Of a stretch of 64,000 bases of DNA, positions 41,906 through 50,769 are shown piece after piece. Origin of the DNA: Marinospirillum sp031581385 (GTDB lineage Bacteria; Pseudomonadota; Gammaproteobacteria; Pseudomonadales; Halomonadaceae); NCBI RefSeq assembly GCF_044810985.1, contig NZ_CP085242.1:1054001-1118000 (forward strand). The letters are read 5' to 3'. Positions within the stretch are counted from its first letter, which is position 1. Every line of letters begins with the position of its first letter. The notes below the pieces were generated by a model. It ran no database searches, was not told the DNA's origin, and saw only the letters and a program-made list of their open reading frames with translations. Both the position numbers and the translations under genes were made by a program.

Positions 41906-44170
41906 TTATCCCTCTTCCTTCACCACATCAATGTAGTAGCCTTCCACACCCTCGACTTCTTCATGCACCAGGCCATGCACATCGGTTTCAAAACCGGGGA
42001 AGCGCTGGTTGAAGTCGCGGACAAACTGCAGGTAGCGCAGGATGCTGGCGTTGAAACGCTCGCCGGGTATCAGCAGGGGAATCCCCGGTGGATAGGGAGT
42101 CACCAGCATGGCGGTGATGCGACCTTCCAGCTCGTCAATCGGGCAGCGTTCGATCTGTCGGTGGGCCATTTTTGCCCAGGCATCCGCAGGCAGCATGGCC
42201 GGTTCAATTTTTGACAGATACATGTCCGTAGTGATCCGGGCCAGATCGTATTCACGATAAACCTGGTGAATGGAGTCACACAAATCCCGCAGGCCGGTTT
42301 TCTCGTACTGGGGGTGTTTGCTGACGAATTCCGGCATCACCCGCCAAAGCGGCCGGTTGCGATCATAGTCATCCTTGAACTGTTGCAACTCGGTGACCAT
42401 GGAATTCCAACGGCCCTTGGTAATGCCGATGGTGAACATGATGAAGAAAGAATAGAGGCCGGTTTTTTCAATGATAATGCCATGCTCAGCCAGGTATTTG
42501 CTGACAATGGCGGCCGGGATGCCCTGATCATCAAATTTGCCATTCACATCCAGGCCTGGGGTGATGATGGTAGACTTGATGGGGTCGAGCATATTGAAAC
42601 CGGTTTCTATATCTCCAAAGCCATGCCAGGTATCACCGGAATGAATCACCCAATCATCCCGGTCACCAATACCTTCGCCTTCGGTTAATTGATCCGGCCC
42701 CCAGACCTGAAACCACCAATCATCGGCACCAAATTCTTCATCCACCTTGCGCATGGCGCGGCGAAAATCGATGGCTTCATGGATGGATTCCTCCACCAGG
42801 GCACGACCACCGGGCTCTTCCATCATGGCTGCTGCCACATCACAAGAGGCAATAATCGCGTACTGAGGGCTCGTTGAAGAGTGCATTAGGTAGGATTCAT
42901 TGAAACGATGCCTGTCCAGCTTACGGGTCTGGCTGTCCTGCACCAGAATCTGCGAAGCCTGAGAAAGACCCGCCAGCAGCTTGTGGGTGGACTGGGTGGC
43001 AAACACCAGAGTTTCTTCCGAGCGTGGCCGGTCATCGGCAATGGCATGCATGTCTTTGTAAAACTCATGGAAGGCGGCATGAGGCAGCCAGGCTTCATCA
43101 AAATGCAGGGTATCAATCCGATTACCCAACACCTTTTTGATTTCTTCGACGTTGTAAAGAATCCCGTCATAGGTGGACTGGGTGATGGTCAGGATGCGTG
43201 GCTTTTTGTTGGCAGCATTGCGGGCAAAGGGATTTTCGGCAATTTTCTTTTCCAGCGCCTCAGCGGTGAATTCGCTCTTGGGAATCGGGCCGATGATGCC
43301 GTAATGATTGCGGGTCGGCATCAGAAACACCGGTATGGCTCCGGTCATGATGATCGAATGCAAAATGGATTTATGGCAGTTGCGATCCACAACCACAACA
43401 TCCCCTGGTGCCACCGTGGAGTGCCAGACCACCTTGTTGGAAGTGGAAGTACCGTTGGTGACAAAAAACAGGTGATCGCAACCAAAAATGCGTGCTGCGT
43501 TATGCTCGCTGTCGGCCACCGGGCCGGTGTGATCCAGCAGCTGGCCCAACTCATCCACGGCATTGCAGACATCGGCACGCAGCATATTCTCACCAAAAAA
43601 CTGGTGGAACATCTGCCCCACGGGGCTTTTCAGGAAGGCCACGCCCCCGGAATGGCCGGGGCAATGCCAGGAGTAGGAAGAGTCACTGGCATAGTCCATC
43701 AAGGCATTGAAAAAAGGCGGTGCCAGAGCTTCCAGGTATTTTTTCGCTTCGCGGATAATATGGCGGGCCACAAATTCCGGCGTATCCTCGAACATGTGAA
43801 TAAAACCATGCAATTCACGCAGGATAGCATTGGGAATATGCCGGGAGGTGCGGGTTTCACCATAGAGAAAAATGGGAATTTCTTCATTGCGCTTGCGCAC
43901 TTCACGAATAAAACGGCCAATCTGATCCAGGGCTTTATCCACGCCTTCTTCGGCATGATCCGCAAATTCTTCGTCATCAATGGAGACGATGAAACAGGAG
44001 GCGCGACTGGCCTGTTGGGCAAAGGCGGTGAGATCACCATAACTGGTGTAACCGACTACCTCCATGCCTTCCTTGCCGATGGCCTCGGCCAGATCACGAA
44101 TACCGGAACCGGAAATGTTTTCAGAACGAAAATCTTCATCAACAACAACGACAGGGAAGCGAAATTTCAT
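41906..44170 (-). CDS. Orn/Lys/Arg decarboxylase, LdcA-like
   Basis: A 754-residue PLP enzyme of the fold-I basic amino acid decarboxylases. An N-terminal wing domain (about 1-130) precedes the PLP domain with SWHCPGHSGG, FFVTNGTSTSNK, DEAWLPHAAFH and the PLP lysine in ATQSTHKLLAG. The family makes cadaverine, putrescine or agmatine. The substrate is not readable; the agmatine deiminase elsewhere in the window would fit arginine, while Pseudomonas LdcA prefers lysine. A response-regulator-like gene lies 92 bp upstream on the same strand. Confidence 0.92.
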   Translation of the reverse strand: MKFRFPVVVVDEDFRSENISGSGIRDLAEAIGKEGMEVVGYTSYGDLTAFAQQASRASCFIVSIDDEEFADHAEEGVDKALDQIGRFIREVRKRNEEIPIFLYGETRTSRHIPNAILRELHGFIHMFEDTPEFVARHIIREAKKYLEALAPPFFNALMDYASDSSYSWHCPGHSGGVAFLKSPVGQMFHQFFGENMLRADVCNAVDELGQLLDHTGPVADSEHNAARIFGCDHLFFVTNGTSTSNKVVWHSTVAPGDVVVVDRNCHKSILHSIIMTGAIPVFLMPTRNHYGIIGPIPKSEFTAEALEKKIAENPFARNAANKKPRILTITQSTYDGILYNVEEIKKVLGNRIDTLHFDEAWLPHAAFHEFYKDMHAIADDRPRSEETLVFATQSTHKLLAGLSQASQILVQDSQTRKLDRHRFNESYLMHSSTSPQYAIIASCDVAAAMMEEPGGRALVEESIHEAIDFRRAMRKVDEEFGADDWWFQVWGPDQLTEGEGIGDRDDWVIHSGDTWHGFGDIETGFNMLDPIKSTIITPGLDVNGKFDDQGIPAAIVSKYLAEHGIIIEKTGLYSFFIMFTIGITKGRWNSMVTELQQFKDDYDRNRPLWRVMPEFVSKHPQYEKTGLRDLCDSIHQVYREYDLARITTDMYLSKIEPAMLPADAWAKMAHRQIERCPIDELEGRITAMLVTPYPPGIPLLIPGERFNASILRYLQFVRDFNQRFPGFETDVHGLVHEEVEGVEGYYIDVVKEEG

Positions 44171-44262
44171 GCGTGCGCACCTACCTAAAACAAGCAGAGG
44201 ATAAAGCGCGCAATCTAACCCATCATCCGGTTGCTGACCAGAAAAAAATGCTGTCTTTTATT

Positions 44263-44970
44263 TCAGGTCACCAGCTCACATTCCGGCAAACGATAACCCA
44301 CCCCGGAAAGCGTCTGAATTACCTCTTTGCAACCCAGCTTCTTGCGCAGACGGTGAATCAGCACCGCTATGGTTTCCGGGCTGGTATCCAGGCTGCCTCG
44401 ACCGACAGCATCACTCAACTGCATTTTGGATAACGGCCGGTTTCCGGCTCTGACAAGCGCCAGAAGCAGATCAAATTCAGCACGGGTCAAACGCGCCGTC
44501 TGCCCCTCCTGGTTAACCAGCAGGCGGGTTCCTTCTTCCAGAGTCCAGTTCGCAAAGGACCAGGTTTTTTGCTTGACCTTAAAGCCGGGATTCTGCTGAC
44601 GCAAACGGCGGTGTAAAAAATTCCTGATTCGCAACAGGAGTTCACGCTGGGAGCACCCTTGTGAAAGCACATCATCCGCGCCCATTTCCAAGGCCGCCAA
44701 ACGCTGACTTTCCTCCGACTCGGCAATCAGAAACACAGGCACATCATCGCGTTGGCGTAATTTGCGCAGCACCACCAGGCTGCTTTCATCCTGAAATTCG
44801 CCCAAAACCACCAGGTCGTAGCGATGATAGTCCCAAAGTGCCAAAAACTCCCCGGCATCTCTTGCCTGTTCGGTTTGTACACCTTCCAGAGACAGCTGCT
44901 TTGCCAGTAGACCTCTCGGCTCGGGTCGGGAATCAACAAGCATGACCTGCTGGATAAGTTCATGGCCCAT
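44263..44970 (-). CDS. OmpR-type response regulator with a pseudo-receiver domain
   Basis: A 235-residue protein. The C-terminal winged helix (about 135-232, ending VIQTLSGVGYRLPE) is a normal OmpR DNA-binding domain. The receiver is degenerate: the phosphorylated aspartate is glycine (G57, in DLVVLGEF), the acidic pair is D13-S14, and the conserved C-terminal lysine position reads LSQGC. Phosphorylation is therefore unlikely. ATG 44970 has GGAG at correct spacing; the ATG at 44976 is too close. No sensor kinase is nearby. It may regulate the decarboxylase downstream or the divergent repeat protein. Confidence 0.88.
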   Translation of the reverse strand: MGHELIQQVMLVDSRPEPRGLLAKQLSLEGVQTEQARDAGEFLALWDYHRYDLVVLGEFQDESSLVVLRKLRQRDDVPVFLIAESEESQRLAALEMGADDVLSQGCSQRELLLRIRNFLHRRLRQQNPGFKVKQKTWSFANWTLEEGTRLLVNQEGQTARLTRAEFDLLLALVRAGNRPLSKMQLSDAVGRGSLDTSPETIAVLIHRLRKKLGCKEVIQTLSGVGYRLPECELVT

Positions 44971-45179
44971 GGGCATCTCCGGGTTTATCACCAAACTCTG
45001 ATTAAGCAAAGATTAACCCATCTTGAACCAGAAGTTGTCAGAAAAACTGGACAACCCAATCCATAAAGCCCACATAAAAGACCAAAGTATTACCACAAAG
45101 CCCACTCTTGTAGTTTTTCTACATAATAGCTATACTTAGGTCTAAGTTTTTTATGGCATCAGCTATTTGAGGTGGATTC

Positions 45180-45602
45180 ATGGCAACCCATCAACAGCTT
45201 CTGGAATTGCTGCAAAGCAAAGACCCACTGCAATTACAACTGGCTTCGCTCCTGGAAACCAGTGACAGTGACTGGCTGCAGATTTTTGAGAAGCACCCGA
45301 AACTGGCCTTTATTCTGGCTCAGAACCCACGGCTACCTGCTTCCCTCGTCGATGAGCTGGCAAGGCACCCCAGCCCCAGGGTGCGCTACATGATTGCCTG
45401 CCATGGAAACCTGAGCTTTGAAGCCATGCAATACCTGCTGGAAGATGAAGAAGCTGCCATCCGTCTGGCCCTGGCCAAACGTGATGACCTGGATCAGCAG
45501 TTTACCAGTCAGCTTTTAGAAGACACCGATCCGGGTGTACGCCTGGCCTTGGATCGCTATCAGCCTCCTGTTCGGTCACTTCCCATGGCTTGCGGCTGGT
45601 AG
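45180..45602 (+). CDS. Leucine-rich-repeat-variant (LRV-like) helical protein
   Basis: A 140-residue soluble protein with about three to four tandem repeats of 23-25 residues of the form H/N-P-x-L-x-x-x-L-x-x-x-L-A-x-H/D-x-x-x-x-V-R-x-x-I/L-A (for example RLPASLVDELARHPSPRVRY and LLEDTDPGVRLALDRY). This fits the helical LRV/HEAT-like class, which usually mediates protein contacts. Start ATG has TGAGGTGG upstream. It is divergent from the pseudo-receiver regulator and followed by a strong terminator. Specific function unknown. Confidence 0.75.
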   Translation: MATHQQLLELLQSKDPLQLQLASLLETSDSDWLQIFEKHPKLAFILAQNPRLPASLVDELARHPSPRVRYMIACHGNLSFEAMQYLLEDEEAAIRLALAKRDDLDQQFTSQLLEDTDPGVRLALDRYQPPVRSLPMACGW

Positions 45603-45645
45603 AACCCTTTTTTCGTCGATTGACTTGAGTGCGAATATTGCACCG

Positions 45646-45673
45646 GGAGCAGCTGAAGCTGCTCCTTTTTTTT
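45646..45673 (+). terminator. Rho-independent terminator after the LRV-like gene
   Basis: Perfect 8-bp stem GGAGCAGC/GCTGCTCC with a TGAA tetraloop followed by eight Ts, 43 bp after the stop codon. Confidence 0.93.
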
Positions 45674-46025
45674 GCCTCTTTTTTCCGACCAAGTTATACA
45701 CATTTACTGTGGATAAATCTGTTAAAAACCCTGTGGCAAGCGTCCCTGTTTCCCATAACAACTAGGTCAATGACAGATTGACTAAAAAGACACCACCCGA
45801 GTAGCGATCCTCTCCACAAAGCAGGAAAGATATCCAGAACATATTTTATCTTATTGATTTTAAAGAATTTTAAAAAATCAACCCCAACAACCCCCTTGAC
45901 ATGACCAGAAAGCGGCCTGTGTTTTCCAGGGCTTGGGGCCGCTCCGTCCAGGGTCACCTGATCTTAAGAAAAAATTAAATTCCGACCTGTGGACACTTGA
46001 CAGAGGGCAGCAATTCTATCAACAG

Positions 46026-46055
46026 CTGACAAGCCCCACATGAGGCTGTTATTCT
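46026..46055 (+). promoter_or_regulatory. Candidate sigma-70 promoter of gabD
   Basis: CTGACA and TATTCT separated by 18 bp, ending 39 bp before the gabD start. It matches five of six and four of six consensus positions. Prediction by eye only. Confidence 0.3.
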
Positions 46056-46094
46056 GGACAAAACCGTAACCCCTAGGATCGGCTGGAGAACATC

Positions 46095-47552
46095 ATGCAA
46101 CTCAAAGATAAGAACCTTTTTCGTCAACAGGCCTGGATCAATGGTGAATGGGTCTCAGCAGACTCAGGTGAAACCACCAAAATCTACAACCCCTCCAACA
46201 ATGAACTCTTGGGAGAAGTACCCAACCTCGGGCAGGCAGAAACCCGGCGAGCTATTGAAAAAGCCGAAGCGGCCATGCCCGCCTGGCAAGCTCTGACCGC
46301 CAAGGAGCGAGGCAACTGTCTGCGCAAATGGTTTGACTTGATGATGGAAAACCAGGAAGACCTGGGTCGCATCATGACGCTGGAACAGGGCAAGCCCTTT
46401 CCAGAAGCCAAGGGCGAGATTGCCTATGCCGCCTCTTTTGTAGAATGGTTTGCTGAAGAAGCCAAGCGGGTGAACGGGGAAACCCTCCCCGGCCACCAGC
46501 CTGACAAGCGTATTCTGGTCATCAAACAGGCCATCGGTGTGGCGGCTGCCATCACCCCCTGGAACTTTCCGGCCGCCATGATCACCCGCAAGGTGGCTCC
46601 AGCACTGGCTGCCGGTTGTGCCATGGTCGTCAAACCAGCCCCTCAGACTCCTTTTTCCGCTCTGGCCCTGGCGGAACTGGCCCAGCGGGCCGGTATTCCA
46701 GCGGGTATTCTCAACATCCTGCCTGCTGATGTGAATAACGCCCGCGAAGTGGGTGCAGAAATGTGCGCCAACCCCACCGTGCGCAAACTTTCATTCACGG
46801 GGTCAACCGCTGTCGGCAGCAAGCTGATGGAACAATGTGCCCCGACCATCAAAAAGCTTTCCCTGGAGTTGGGTGGCAATGCCCCCTTTATTGTTTTTGA
46901 TGATGCCGATCTGGATGCTGCCGTGGAAGGAGCCATGCTTTCCAAGTACCGCAATGCCGGTCAGACCTGTGTCTGTGCCAACCGCATCTACGTTCAGGAA
47001 GGTGTTTATGAAGCCTTTGCAGAAAAACTCAGTGCGGCTGTCAAAAAATTGAAAGTCGGTGATGGCTTTGAAGAAGGCGTCAGCATCGGTCCCCTGATCA
47101 ACCAGGAAGCCGTAGACAAGGTCAACCGTCACCTGGAAGATGCCCTCAGCAAGGGTGCCAAAATCCATACCGGGGGCGAAAAACACTCTAAAGGCGGCAC
47201 CTTCATGACCCCCACCATTATCACTGGGGCCAGCCAGGACATGCTGTTGGCCGACGAAGAAACCTTCGGACCTCTTGCCCCTCTCTTCAAATTCCAGAAT
47301 GAAGAAGAAGTGATCCAAATGGCCAATGACACTGAATTTGGTCTGGCGGCTTACTTCTATGCCAAAGACTTGAGCCGCGTCTGGAAAACCGCTGAAGCCC
47401 TGGAATACGGCATGGTCGGCATCAACACCGGTATCATTTCCACGGAAATTGCGCCCTTCGGTGGCGTCAAATCCTCCGGCCTGGGACGCGAAGGCTCCCA
47501 CCACGGTATTGAAGAATACCTGGAAATGAAATATCTGTGCATGAGCGTTTAG
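46095..47552 (+). CDS. gabD: Succinate-semialdehyde dehydrogenase
   Basis: A 485-residue aldehyde dehydrogenase of the GabD type. The catalytic cysteine lies in NAGQTCVCANR and the general base glutamate in LELGGNAPFIVFDDAD; VVKPAPQTPFSALALAELA binds the cofactor, whose lysine-containing region fits NADP. It oxidises succinic semialdehyde to succinate, the last step of GABA or putrescine use. ATG has GGAG upstream. gabT is not adjacent; a methyltransferase starts one base after its stop. Confidence 0.93.
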   Translation: MQLKDKNLFRQQAWINGEWVSADSGETTKIYNPSNNELLGEVPNLGQAETRRAIEKAEAAMPAWQALTAKERGNCLRKWFDLMMENQEDLGRIMTLEQGKPFPEAKGEIAYAASFVEWFAEEAKRVNGETLPGHQPDKRILVIKQAIGVAAAITPWNFPAAMITRKVAPALAAGCAMVVKPAPQTPFSALALAELAQRAGIPAGILNILPADVNNAREVGAEMCANPTVRKLSFTGSTAVGSKLMEQCAPTIKKLSLELGGNAPFIVFDDADLDAAVEGAMLSKYRNAGQTCVCANRIYVQEGVYEAFAEKLSAAVKKLKVGDGFEEGVSIGPLINQEAVDKVNRHLEDALSKGAKIHTGGEKHSKGGTFMTPTIITGASQDMLLADEETFGPLAPLFKFQNEEEVIQMANDTEFGLAAYFYAKDLSRVWKTAEALEYGMVGINTGIISTEIAPFGGVKSSGLGREGSHHGIEEYLEMKYLCMSV

Positions 47553-47553
47553 G

Positions 47554-48387
47554 ATGCCAGCAACCAAGATCAAGCTGGCTGAGCATTATGCCGATACGCA
47601 TCTGGCCGAGCGTTTGCGCGAAGCTCTGGTGGCTGAAGGACTCAACCCCGAGCAACTGACTCTGGATGACCTGGCAGCCATCGACCAGTTGCATGTCGGG
47701 GGTCGCAAGGCCAGTCGCGAACTCGCTGATGAAGCCGGCTTCCAACCCGGACAAAAAGTTCTGGATCTGGGCTGTGGAACCGGCGGCAGCAGTCGCCTGC
47801 TGGAAGCGGAGTATGGCGTCCAGGTGGTCGGGGTGGATATCACCCCACCCTTTATCCAAGTCGCACGCTGGTTAAGCCAGGCAACCGGGCTGGATGCGCG
47901 CAGTGAGTTCATCTGCTGCGATGCCCAGCAATTACCGCTGGAAGATCAGCAGTTTGATGCCGTCTGGAGCCAGCATACCCTGATGAATCTACCGGATCTC
48001 CAGCAGGGGCTGCAGGAAATCCACCGGGTACTCAAACCGGGTGGTCGCTTGTTGCTTCATGAAGTGTTTCAGGGCGAAAACCCTGAGCCCCTGGCCTTGC
48101 CGGTCCCCTGGGCGGAAGAAGCCGCCCACAGCCATCTGAAAACACCGCAAGAACTGGAACTCTTGCTGCAAGAAGCAGGTTTTGCACCCATCTTCCAGCA
48201 AGAAGTCACCGAAGAAGCCTTGCAGTGGCGCAGGAAACACACCGAACGCGAAACCCGCGGCCAGGCACAGATCCTCACCCCGCAACTGATTTTCGGCCCC
48301 CGCTTTCTGCAAATGGGTAAAAACCTGATGGATAATCTGGCCAGTGGCAAGGTCAGACTGTTTCAGGCGGGCTGGCAGAAAGTTTAA
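47554..48387 (+). CDS. SAM-dependent methyltransferase, class I
   Basis: A 277-residue Rossmann-fold methyltransferase. Motif I is VLDLGCGTGGSSRLLE, motif II GVDITPPFI, and EFICCDAQQLPLEDQQFDAVWS covers motifs III-IV. The C-terminal HRVLKPGGRLLLHEVFQG is typical of small-molecule methyltransferases of the UbiE or sarcosine/dimethylglycine type. Substrate unknown. The start is one base after the gabD stop, so it is translationally coupled. The stop overlaps that of convergent gspN. Confidence 0.85.
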   Translation: MPATKIKLAEHYADTHLAERLREALVAEGLNPEQLTLDDLAAIDQLHVGGRKASRELADEAGFQPGQKVLDLGCGTGGSSRLLEAEYGVQVVGVDITPPFIQVARWLSQATGLDARSEFICCDAQQLPLEDQQFDAVWSQHTLMNLPDLQQGLQEIHRVLKPGGRLLLHEVFQGENPEPLALPVPWAEEAAHSHLKTPQELELLLQEAGFAPIFQQEVTEEALQWRRKHTERETRGQAQILTPQLIFGPRFLQMGKNLMDNLASGKVRLFQAGWQKV

Positions 48388-49205
48388 AAACGCCCGCTTC
48401 CTTTGGCTTCCAGTCGCTGACCGGGAGCTGATTCTCCTTCCCGTGCTGCACTCTGATTGCGCCAGCCCAACATTCTTAACAAAGTGGCCATTTGGGCTGT
48501 TTCATCAACCCAGGCTTCACCGGTGAAAGACCAGCGCTCAGTAGTAACCTGGCCTTCCAGCTCCAACTCATGCTCATCGGCAATCGTGGAGGTCGCGTGC
48601 CAGTGAAGCTCGTCAACTGCTGGGCAGGCGGGCTCCAAACCAACCCGCCCCAGATCAACAGTCATGGGGTTTTTGAGGCGAATCACCCCTTGCCAGTTGC
48701 CCTGGAATTCAAGACACTGCAACTGACCCTCTTGGACTTGAAACTGCGCCTGCAGTTGTCCTTCCAGGCGTCCCTGCAAGGTTACCGGCAAGCCCTGAAT
48801 AACTTCCAGACTTCCAGCTTCAACACCCAGTTTCACCGAACCAGTCGGGCTGAGTGCCAGGCGCACTTGCCAGGGCAGGGGTTCTTCACCGAGTTGCACA
48901 TCAAGTCTTGGTTGCAAAAGCGCCAGACGCCACCAGGGCAGTTGCCATTTCACCAGAGCGACTTCAGCACCGGCCATTTGCAGATCACGGGCCTGGCCCC
49001 GACCCAGATGCCCTTCAAAAGCCTGGGCATCAAGTTGCTTCACCTGCTGAAGGGTTTGAGCAGGCAGGTAACGGCTTATCCAACCCTGCTGAGCCTGATA
49101 AACCAGCCAGCCCATCGGAGCTTGATGGATCAGGGTGGTCAGGAAAATCCAACCGAGTAGGAACACCAGCAGCAATACCAGCAGGGCTTTCTTTAAAAAT
49201 TTCAT
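48384..49205 (-). CDS. gspN: Type II secretion protein GspN
   Basis: A 273-residue inner-membrane protein with one N-terminal membrane segment (about 8-26) and a periplasmic beta-rich domain, of the GspN family. It is the last gene of the gsp operon. Its precise role in the secretion platform is unknown and many species lack it. The start overlaps the gspM stop by 4 bp. Confidence 0.9.
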   Translation of the reverse strand: MKFLKKALLVLLLVFLLGWIFLTTLIHQAPMGWLVYQAQQGWISRYLPAQTLQQVKQLDAQAFEGHLGRGQARDLQMAGAEVALVKWQLPWWRLALLQPRLDVQLGEEPLPWQVRLALSPTGSVKLGVEAGSLEVIQGLPVTLQGRLEGQLQAQFQVQEGQLQCLEFQGNWQGVIRLKNPMTVDLGRVGLEPACPAVDELHWHATSTIADEHELELEGQVTTERWSFTGEAWVDETAQMATLLRMLGWRNQSAAREGESAPGQRLEAKGSGRF

Positions 49206-49645
49206 AGAGGACGCAACTCCACTTTGAGTTTCACCGGACGCTCTTGCATTTGCACAGCATCCCAGTGCCAGCCCTGCTCGGCTGCAGCCTGTAAAAAGCG
49301 CTGTACCTGATGCTGGCTTCCTGCCTGAGCCTTGAGCAACCAGCGCCCGGCTTCTTCATTGGCCTGGACCTGACGCAACCCCTGACTCTGAGCCAGCGCC
49401 TGCCAGCGACGCTCAGTCATGGCTTGTACCGGTTGCAGTTGCCCACGCAGCCCCTGCAGATAACTGAGCAAACGCTCATCATCACTCTGTTGCTGAGCCC
49501 CAGCGCCTGCTTCATGGCCTTCGCGCAGAGGCTCCCAGACCAGCAGATAGAGGGCCAGCAAAATAATAACCGGTCCGCCCAGTTTGATCAGGCGCTGCTC
49601 TCGGGCCTCCAATCCGGCCCAGTAGTCCTTGAGTTGATGGATCAT
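49202..49645 (-). CDS. gspM: Type II secretion protein GspM
   Basis: A 147-residue inner-membrane protein: a short cytoplasmic N-terminus, one membrane segment (about 22-42) and a periplasmic coiled and ferredoxin-like domain. GspM binds GspL in the inner-membrane platform. ATG 49645 overlaps the gspL stop (ATGA). Confidence 0.9.
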   Translation of the reverse strand: MIHQLKDYWAGLEAREQRLIKLGGPVIILLALYLLVWEPLREGHEAGAGAQQQSDDERLLSYLQGLRGQLQPVQAMTERRWQALAQSQGLRQVQANEEAGRWLLKAQAGSQHQVQRFLQAAAEQGWHWDAVQMQERPVKLKVELRPL

Positions 49646-50769
49646 AGTGAATTCTCCCAACGGGCTTGCCTGTCAGTGAAAGTCCAGTGTCCATCCAACT
49701 GGCGCAAGCGGGCCTGATCAGCTGCCTCAACACCCTCTATCTGAGCCGTCAGGCCTTGCTCACCCAGGCTCAATGCCTGCAATTCCAGATGATCCAGCCG
49801 GCTTAGCACTTGCTGCAATTCACTCCAGGCATCCAGGCGTTGCTGCTGCCACTGGCGATGTTCCTGCAGCAATTCCAGGCGTCTTTGTGCCTGTTGACGC
49901 AGGTTTCGCAAGGGCACCTCTTCGCCCAGAAGCTCACGCGCAAGCTGCTCCAGTTGTTCCTGACGAGCCGGGCTGTCGGCCGAAGCCAGTTGCTGAAAAG
50001 ACAGATGACCCGCCAGAAAAACCACAACCAGCAACCAGGGAAAGATCAGGGCGAAGGAGGTTCTGAGTTGTTTGATTCGACGCAAAGGACGCAGAAGAGC
50101 CTGTAAGGATGAAGAAGGCCAGAGGTTGACTTGGGGTGGCAGGTGTTCTGCCAGAAAAGGCACCAGAGCCTTTTGCGGCAGCTGCTCGGTTTCCAGTGGC
50201 AGAGAACCTTTCAGAAGCCCGGATGCCTGGTGCACTGTTTCAGGCAAGAGTAAAAGCTTCTGCTCGTCGGCCTGGTAATGCCACACCCAGCCGCTTTCTG
50301 CCAGCACCAGATCATCTTCCGGGCTGGCCTGAGCAAAGGCAAGAGCTTCGGGAATCCAGCGATCAACGCGAACACCCTGGCTTTCCAGGCGGGTTTGCCA
50401 GGCCTCTGCCTGCCGATGATCCAGAGTTGCGGTCAGCAGTTGGCGACCTTTTTTCTGCAAGGGCAGTACTTCAACTTCTTCCAGAGGCTGACAAAGCTGA
50501 TCTTCCAGCAGCAATTCTGCCTCACCGGGTTTGACCCCCGGTGGCAACTGCAGCCAGTCAAGACGCAGGCCACGGGCATCCAGCAACACCTGCGCCGGTC
50601 GTTTATAGCTCAGCTCGGCAGCTTCCGGCCAGCTGATCTGCCGAGGCGCAGAGGCAACAGGCAGCCACCAGAGCTGGTCATCATCCGCCGTCACCGCCAG
50701 GCGAATCACCAGTTCATCCCGGCGGGGGGCAGCCTTGTGTTTAACGAATTGCTCAATCAGTGATTTCAT
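49642..50769 (-). CDS. gspL: Type II secretion protein GspL
   Basis: A 375-residue bitopic protein. The cytoplasmic actin-like domain (about 1-230) contacts GspE; one membrane segment lies near 238-260; a periplasmic ferredoxin-like domain follows. I chose ATG 50769, inside the last codons of gspK, which is the usual coupling. A longer frame to 50850 is an overlap artefact. Confidence 0.9.
   Translation of the reverse strand: MKSLIEQFVKHKAAPRRDELVIRLAVTADDDQLWWLPVASAPRQISWPEAAELSYKRPAQVLLDARGLRLDWLQLPPGVKPGEAELLLEDQLCQPLEEVEVLPLQKKGRQLLTATLDHRQAEAWQTRLESQGVRVDRWIPEALAFAQASPEDDLVLAESGWVWHYQADEQKLLLLPETVHQASGLLKGSLPLETEQLPQKALVPFLAEHLPPQVNLWPSSSLQALLRPLRRIKQLRTSFALIFPWLLVVVFLAGHLSFQQLASADSPARQEQLEQLARELLGEEVPLRNLRQQAQRRLELLQEHRQWQQQRLDAWSELQQVLSRLDHLELQALSLGEQGLTAQIEGVEAADQARLRQLDGHWTFTDRQARWENSL

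Larger units (their letters stand above)
45603..46094. other. 492-bp intergenic region with a terminator and the gabD promoter region
   Basis: Contains the terminator at 45646-45673 and then about 420 AT-rich bases without a supported gene. A possible promoter for gabD is CTGACA-N18-TATTCT at 46026-46055. Several T- and A-runs occur at 45840-45890. No repeat copy or RNA gene was recognised. Confidence 0.5.

Noticed and set aside
45780..45900. AT-rich stretch considered as an origin or DnaA box region
   Set aside because: No clustered DnaA boxes or origin genes (dnaA, dnaN, gidA) are present.
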